NCBI RefSeq assembly: GCF_005047355.1
Contig: NZ_SUMC01000031.1
Coordinates: 1-64,000, forward strand
Reading direction: 5' to 3'
Source of the DNA: Actinacidiphila oryziradicis
GTDB lineage: Bacteria; Actinomycetota; Actinomycetes; Streptomycetales; Streptomycetaceae
DNA length: 64,000 nt
Numbering within the stretch: position 1 is the stretch's first letter; every line of letters starts with the position of its first letter. Shown here piece by piece: positions 59,834-64,000 of the stretch. The position numbers and the translations under genes are program-made. Below the pieces are notes generated by a model that worked only from the letters and a program-made list of their open reading frames with translations, had not been told where the DNA came from and did no database searches.

Positions 59834-60484
59834 CTAATTGGCCAGCACCACATGCGTGCCGCTCGCCACCACCTGGATGCCGTCCGCGGTCGCGGTGGCC
59901 GACTTCAGCTGGATGCCGGTCGGCAGCCCGGAGAGATCCCAGCTCAGTCCGCTGCCGACCAGTGCCTGCAGCTCGGCGGGGAGCCCGGAGAGCCCTCCCA
60001 GCCGGACCGTTTTCCCATTGGCCAGCGTCGCTTCGACGGTCGTGGTGAAGCCGAGCGCGCTCAGCTTCACCTTGCCGTTGCCGGCGTACCCGACCGTGAT
60101 CCCGGACGGCACCGCCTTCGTCAGATCCGCGTACGTGATGAGCACCGTGCCGTCGGCGGTGTCGGCGACGGCGGAGGAGAAGTTGCCGGAGAGCCGCACG
60201 CCACGCAGGTCCGCCGAGAAGCGGTCGATGCGCAGCGTCTGGCCGCCGGTGCCCGCCTCGATGCCCTTGGCGGTGATGTGGACGTCATCCAGCTTCTTGG
60301 CGGCCACCTGGGTCAGGAAGGGAAAGCCCTTGATGGAGACGTCCGGCTTGGAGGTGAAGCCCTGCGACTGCTGGGCCTTGTCCGCCGCCTGCGACTCCGC
60401 GAACCACAGGGCAATGCGGTCGGCGGCGACAAAGAGGACGCCGAGCACCACAGCGAGGACCAGCAGTATCCGTATTGCGCGCAT
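59834..60484 (-). CDS. LmeA family phospholipid-binding protein (DUF2993)
   Basis: The 216-residue protein has an N-terminal membrane anchor (IRILLVLAVVLGVLFVAADR) and a DUF2993 domain with repeated strands (PDVSIKGFPFLTQVAAKKLD and TLRIDRFSADLRGVRLSG). The mycobacterial homologue LmeA binds phospholipids outside the membrane and affects mannan growth. Likely extracytoplasmic here. It follows the multi-spanning membrane gene on the same strand. Confidence 0.85.
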   Translation of the reverse strand: MRAIRILLVLAVVLGVLFVAADRIALWFAESQAADKAQQSQGFTSKPDVSIKGFPFLTQVAAKKLDDVHITAKGIEAGTGGQTLRIDRFSADLRGVRLSGNFSSAVADTADGTVLITYADLTKAVPSGITVGYAGNGKVKLSALGFTTTVEATLANGKTVRLGGLSGLPAELQALVGSGLSWDLSGLPTGIQLKSATATADGIQVVASGTHVVLAN

Positions 60485-60554
60485 TCATTTGCTCCTGGGG
60501 CTGTGACAGGGCGCTGCGACAGGGCGCGGGGACAGGGGCGCTGATGCGCCGGGG

Positions 60555-61550
60555 CTACCCGGCAAGCGCCTGGCCGAGCACGTAGACCACGGGGGCGGCT
60601 GCTGTCAGCGGCAGGGCGACACCCGCGGTGAAGTGGACGAAACGGGACGGGAAGTCGTAGCTGGCCACCCGCAGGCCAATCAGCCCGCAGACGCCGGCCG
60701 CGAGGGCTAGCAGGGTGCCGTCCCCTGTGCCGAGCCCGGTGGCCCCGCCGGTGGCGATGCCGCTGCCGGCGGCGGCCAGCAGCGCGACGACGACCGACAC
60801 CACGCCCGGCAGCGGCACCGCGCGGGCGACGGCGGCGACGGCCACGGCCACCGCACCGACCACGACCGGGTCGGTGCCCGCCGAGGTGCCCGCGGTGGCG
60901 AGGAAGCCGGTGGCCAGCACCGTCAGCAGGGTGGAGGCGGCGGTGGCCGTCAGCGACGACAGCCGCTCGTCCGCGGAGCCGTGGTGGCGCAGTTGGAGTA
61001 CGAGGACGAGCATCAGCCATACGCCCACCGTGCCGATCAGCACGGCCGGGGCGTGGTCACCGCCGGTCGCCAGCAGCGCGACGTCGGCCGTGACCCCGGC
61101 CAGGAAGGCCAGCACGATGCCCTGGCGGGCGGGCCACATGCCGTTCAGCCGGAACCATCCGGCCGCTGTGACCGCCTGCAACAGCAGCCCCGGCGCCACG
61201 ATCGCCGGGCGGCCGGCCATGGCGGCCCCGGCCAGCAGCAGGCCGAGCAGCGCGGTGAGCAGGGCCGGCTGCATCCCCGGCGCGATGATGGGCGAGCCGG
61301 TGCGCCCGGCGGGTGCGGCGGGAGCGGTCCTGCCGCGGGCGGCGCGTCGCCCACCGTGGCCCGGCGCCGGTGCGGCATCGGGCGCGGGTGCTGGGGCGGG
61401 CGTGGGCGCGGGCGCGGCGTCCACGGCGGGCAGTACGGCGGTGCTGTCGTACGAGCCTGATGAGCCGTAAGGGACCGGGTACGGGTGCTGGGCGGGCTGC
61501 TCGGGTGCGTACGGGTCGTACCCGTAGTCGTGCTCGTAAGGATTTGTCAT
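60555..61550 (-). CDS. multi-spanning membrane protein, hypothetical
   Basis: The 331-residue protein has a Tyr/Pro/Ala-rich cytoplasmic start and about seven to nine hydrophobic segments from about residue 95 (ALLTALLGLLLAGAAMAG through AAPVVYVLGQAL). No transporter signature is visible. The ATG at 61550 lies 5 bases past the MoaD-like stop and 9 past GGAGG; a GTG at 61559 in the overlap is possible. It is probably cotranscribed with the MoaD-like gene. Confidence 0.75.
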   Translation of the reverse strand: MTNPYEHDYGYDPYAPEQPAQHPYPVPYGSSGSYDSTAVLPAVDAAPAPTPAPAPAPDAAPAPGHGGRRAARGRTAPAAPAGRTGSPIIAPGMQPALLTALLGLLLAGAAMAGRPAIVAPGLLLQAVTAAGWFRLNGMWPARQGIVLAFLAGVTADVALLATGGDHAPAVLIGTVGVWLMLVLVLQLRHHGSADERLSSLTATAASTLLTVLATGFLATAGTSAGTDPVVVGAVAVAVAAVARAVPLPGVVSVVVALLAAAGSGIATGGATGLGTGDGTLLALAAGVCGLIGLRVASYDFPSRFVHFTAGVALPLTAAAPVVYVLGQALAG

Positions 61551-61555
61551 CGCGC

Positions 61556-61849
61556 TCACCCTCCCGCGAACGGCGGGAGCACCTCAAGCGTGCCGCCCTC
61601 GGACAGCGCGACCACCGCGTGGTCACGCTTGCCGACGGGGTTCCCGTCGACCAGAAACGAACAGTGTCCCAACACCCGCGCGAACTCCGGTTGCCCCGTG
61701 TGCAGTGCCCTGGCCTGCGCCAGCGCCTCGGCCAGCGTGCCCGCCCGGTACGGCTCCTGCGCCGTCCCGGCGGCGGCCTTGGCCGCGGCCCAGTAGCGGA
61801 TCGTCCCCGCGGGCGAGCCGGGTCCCTCCGCCGTTTCGGTTGCCGCCAT
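61556..61849 (-). CDS. MoaD/ThiS-family sulfur carrier
   Basis: The 97-residue ubiquitin-like protein ends in the required Gly-Gly (LEVLPPFAGG), which is thiocarboxylated in sulfur transfer. IRYWAAAKAAAGTAQEPYRA is the first strand-turn. No MoaE or adenylyltransferase is nearby, so the pathway (molybdopterin or other) is open. Confidence 0.9.
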   Translation of the reverse strand: MAATETAEGPGSPAGTIRYWAAAKAAAGTAQEPYRAGTLAEALAQARALHTGQPEFARVLGHCSFLVDGNPVGKRDHAVVALSEGGTLEVLPPFAGG

Positions 61850-61924
61850 GACGGCCTCTCTCCTCAGTTCTTCTCAGTTCTCTCGTACGCGTTCCGTGCT
61901 GCCGCCGTCCATCATGTCGGACGG

Positions 61925-62740
61925 CTACCCCCGCGCGCCGAGCCAGCCGCCGATCCGGCGCAGCAGTTCCTCGTCGGCGGCGTCCTCGGCGTGGCCGAAA
62001 CCGGGCTCCACCCACAGCTCGGCGGAGCCGTCGGCCGAGGCGGCGGCCAGGGAGTGCGGGTGGTCCAGCGGGAAGTACCCGTCCCGGTCGCCGTGCACGA
62101 TCAGCAGCGGCGCCCTGATGAGGGGCACCGACTCGACCGGCGAGCGCGGCACCGGGTCCCAGCCCCCCGGGTGGATGCGGGTGCGGAACCCGACGCGGGA
62201 GACGAGGCGCCCGGCGGGACGGGTGACCGCCCAGTGCACCCGGCGCATCGGGGCCGTACCCCGGTAGTACCAGCGGGCGGGGGCGCTCACGGACACGACG
62301 GCGCCGACCGGGGCGTCAGGCCCCGCCGCGTGCCGGAGCACCACCGAGCCGCCCATGGAGAAGCCGACCGTGGCGATCCGTCCGTGTCCGAGCAGCCGCG
62401 CCCACCGCACCGCGGCGTCGAGGTCGAGGACCTCGCGGTCGCCGACCGTCGAGCGCCCGCCCGAGCGGCCGTGTCCCCGGAATGAGAAGGTAACGACTCC
62501 CCCAAAATCAGCGAGGACCTCCGCGGCCCTCCGTACGGCGGGCCGCTCCAGCGTGCCGGTAAAACCGTGGGCGATGACAATCGCCAGACCCGCCCCACCA
62601 CTGGGTTTACGCCGCGTTGACGGGGAGTACATCGCGTCGATACCGACCCCGTCGTCCGTCAGCAGCGTCACCCGCTGGTCTCCTGAAGTGACCGGAGAGA
62701 GACGCAATTGTGAAACTTGGGTATCACGCAATGACTCCAT
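61925..62740 (-). CDS. alpha/beta hydrolase
   Basis: The 271-residue protein has IVIAHGFTGT as the oxyanion segment and GFSMGG, with the nucleophile Ser, near the middle; GFGHAEDAAD near the C-terminus contains the catalytic His. The substrate is unknown. It is divergent from glnR, with 170 bases between. Confidence 0.88.
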   Translation of the reverse strand: MESLRDTQVSQLRLSPVTSGDQRVTLLTDDGVGIDAMYSPSTRRKPSGGAGLAIVIAHGFTGTLERPAVRRAAEVLADFGGVVTFSFRGHGRSGGRSTVGDREVLDLDAAVRWARLLGHGRIATVGFSMGGSVVLRHAAGPDAPVGAVVSVSAPARWYYRGTAPMRRVHWAVTRPAGRLVSRVGFRTRIHPGGWDPVPRSPVESVPLIRAPLLIVHGDRDGYFPLDHPHSLAAASADGSAELWVEPGFGHAEDAADEELLRRIGGWLGARG

Positions 62741-62763
62741 GTGGGCTATTCTCTTACCTCAGG

Positions 62764-62793
62764 AGGATCCGGGCAGTGTCGCCCCCGGATCCT
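62764..62793. terminator. hairpin upstream of glnR
   Basis: Perfect 10-base arms AGGATCCGGG and CCCGGATCCT with a 10-base loop, then CTTTCG, lie about 120 bases before glnR on the plus strand. It may be an attenuator or part of the leader. Confidence 0.45.
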
Positions 62794-62910
62794 TTCGTGC
62801 TATCTGGGCCGCTCTACCGCAAGGTTTTCGTCCTCGCATGGGACCGAGGAGGGTTCGTTTATGGGCAATCGACGTGTGTACAACCGGACGATGAATGATG
62901 GGGGCACCCT

Positions 62911-63678
62911 GTGAGCTCTCTTCTCCTCCTGACCAACGCGCTCCAGCCCTCCACCGAGGTACTGCCGGCGCTCGGACTACTCCTGCACAGCGTCCGCGTG
63001 GCGCCCGCCGAGGGCCCCGCCCTGGTGGACACCCCGGGTGCCGACGTCATCCTTATCGACGGGCGCCGTGACCTCCCGCAGGTCCGCTCCCTCTGCCAGC
63101 TGCTCCGCTCGACCGGCCCCGGCTGCCCGCTGGTGCTGGTCGTCACCGAGGGCGGCCTCGCCGCGGTCACCGCCGACTGGGGCATCGACGACGTACTGCT
63201 CGACACCGCCGGTCCGGCCGAGGTCGAGGCGCGGCTACGGCTCGCGATGGGCCGCCAGCAGATCACCGTCGACGACAGCCCGATGGAGATCCGCAACGGC
63301 GACCTCTCGGTCGACGAGGCGACCTACAGCGCCAAGCTCAAGGGCCGGGTCCTGGACCTGACCTTCAAGGAGTTCGAGCTGCTCAAGTACCTCGCGCAGC
63401 ACCCCGGCCGGGTCTTCACCCGCGCCCAGCTGCTGCAGGAGGTCTGGGGTTACGACTACTTCGGCGGCACCCGCACCGTGGACGTCCACGTACGGCGGCT
63501 GCGGGCCAAGCTCGGCCCCGAGCACGAGTCGCTGATCGGCACCGTACGCAACGTCGGCTACCGCTTCGTCACTCCGGAGAAGGTGGAGCGCGCGGCGGAG
63601 GAGGCGGCGAAGCACAAGGCCCGTGCGGAGGCCGCCGCGGAGGCGGTGGCGACGGTCGCGGAATCGCAGCAGCGCTGA
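62911..63678 (+). CDS. glnR: nitrogen-metabolism regulator GlnR
   Basis: The 255-residue OmpR-type regulator has an atypical receiver (the acid pocket is largely missing, though Asp in VILIDGRRDL is kept) and a winged helix (about 125-225; FGGTRTVDVHVRRLRAKLGP). Such orphan GlnR proteins activate glnA, amtB and nitrate genes without a kinase. The C-terminus is Ala/Glu/Lys-rich. It starts with GTG. Confidence 0.95.
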   Translation: MSSLLLLTNALQPSTEVLPALGLLLHSVRVAPAEGPALVDTPGADVILIDGRRDLPQVRSLCQLLRSTGPGCPLVLVVTEGGLAAVTADWGIDDVLLDTAGPAEVEARLRLAMGRQQITVDDSPMEIRNGDLSVDEATYSAKLKGRVLDLTFKEFELLKYLAQHPGRVFTRAQLLQEVWGYDYFGGTRTVDVHVRRLRAKLGPEHESLIGTVRNVGYRFVTPEKVERAAEEAAKHKARAEAAAEAVATVAESQQR

Positions 63679-63757
63679 TCAGCCCTGCTGATCACGCCAT
63701 GGTCACGCTCCGCTAGGAACTGTATTCCGGCGGAGTAGACCCGCGTAGACTCACCGC

Positions 63758-64000
63758 GTGGCAAAGGTGACGCGTGACGATGTGGCAAGGCTGGCGGGGA
63801 CCTCGACCGCTGTCGTCAGCTATGTCATCAACAACGGACCCCGGCCGGTTGCCCCGGCCACCCGCGAGCGCGTGCTCGCGGCCATCAAGCAGCTCGGCTA
63901 CCGCCCGGACCGTGTGGCCCAGGCGATGGCCAGCCGCCGTACTGACCTCATAGGGCTGATCGTCCCCGACGCCCGGCAGCCTTTCTTCGGCGAGATGTCC
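63758..64000 (+). CDS. LacI-family transcriptional regulator (partial)
   Basis: The frame, starting with GTG, reads VAKVTRDDVARLAGTSTAVV, then YVINNGPRPVAPATRERVLA, the LacI HTH and hinge, and IGLIVPDARQPFFGEM as the start of the ligand-binding domain. The gene is cut by the end of the window. A LacI regulator here follows glnR in Streptomyces. Confidence 0.9.
   Translation, partial: MAKVTRDDVARLAGTSTAVVSYVINNGPRPVAPATRERVLAAIKQLGYRPDRVAQAMASRRTDLIGLIVPDARQPFFGEMS

Noticed and set aside
62710..62898. 62-codon frame before glnR
   Set aside because: It crosses the leader hairpin, overlaps the hydrolase start and has no ribosome binding site or recognisable features.

Overview
This window is high-GC chromosomal DNA from a Streptomyces species. 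It carries mycothiol biosynthesis (mshA), the multiple-sugar ABC ATPase msiK, phoR-phoP divergent from phoU-mtpA, the nickel regulator nur, the WhiG anti-sigma factor rsiG, the nitrogen regulator glnR, DUF397, DUF2516, DUF3099 and SseC genes, GTG/TTG starts and very high third-position GC. From memory, the conserved genes run in the order of the S. coelicolor SCO4240 to SCO4158 segment, read from msiK to glnR and a LacI regulator, with strain-specific blocks inserted.

Layout. (1) 1-4.7 kb is the eroded remnant of an actinomycete integrative and conjugative element (AICE) beside tRNA-Thr: a Nudix protein, a KorSA-like GntR repressor with four matching operators, a truncated small element protein and the C-terminal half of an inactivated tyrosine integrase. 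(2) 4.9-29.6 kb is mostly core: msiK, a sugar nucleotidyltransferase, a DoxX-like membrane protein, rlmB, cysS, a PPOX flavoprotein, ispF/ispD, carD/cdnL, phoP/phoR, phoU, mtpA, gpmA, YbjN, mshA, a methyltransferase, a macrodomain protein, a receiver-SpoIIE phosphatase, DUF2516, and an HbhA-like protein with an XRE regulator. It holds a truncated phosphatase, an MFS remnant and a frameshifted mycothiol-dependent enzyme. (3) 29.7-41.2 kb is a mosaic of gene debris: IS481-like, tniB/tniQ, PP2C, isochorismatase and cydB fragments. Among them are intact accessory genes: a MerR-alpha/beta hydrolase fusion, an XRE-cupin regulator divergent from a His-rich methyltransferase, DinB, XRE/DUF397, an AbiEi-like protein and a DksA-type zinc protein. 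(4) 41.2-49.6 kb holds a zinc alcohol dehydrogenase with a SRPBCC partner, a DapA-like lyase with asd, a GNAT protein, a phosphotransferase, and GntR-HAD. (5) 49.6-64 kb is core again: eis-like, rsiG, dtd, nur-ygfZ, a nitrobindin-like protein with a 35-residue membrane peptide, an operon of three related exported proteins, dsrE-like, DUF3099, sseC with a sulfurtransferase behind a cysteine-rich leader peptide, LmeA-like, moaD-like, a hydrolase, glnR and the start of a lacI-family gene.

How the genes fit together. PhoR-PhoP, PhoU and the metallothionein MtpA share a PHO-box region. MshA makes the mycothiol precursor, and the neighbouring frameshifted MDMPI/SCP2-type gene would have used mycothiol. 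DapA-like and Asd point to diaminopimelate supply. GlnR, Nur, RsiG and CdnL are global regulators of nitrogen, nickel, sporulation and transcription initiation.

Noncoding DNA of note: a 138-bp-period tandem repeat (9.6-10.0 kb); a roughly 288-bp element with 27-bp inverted termini whose sequence recurs singly at 34.9 kb; a 178-bp MITE-like element whose termini supply the stop codons of two convergent genes (57.7-57.9 kb); and several strong terminators. The least explained intact systems are the three-gene operon at 54.4-57.1 kb and the MerR-hydrolase fusion at 30-31 kb. No CRISPR array or rRNA gene was seen.
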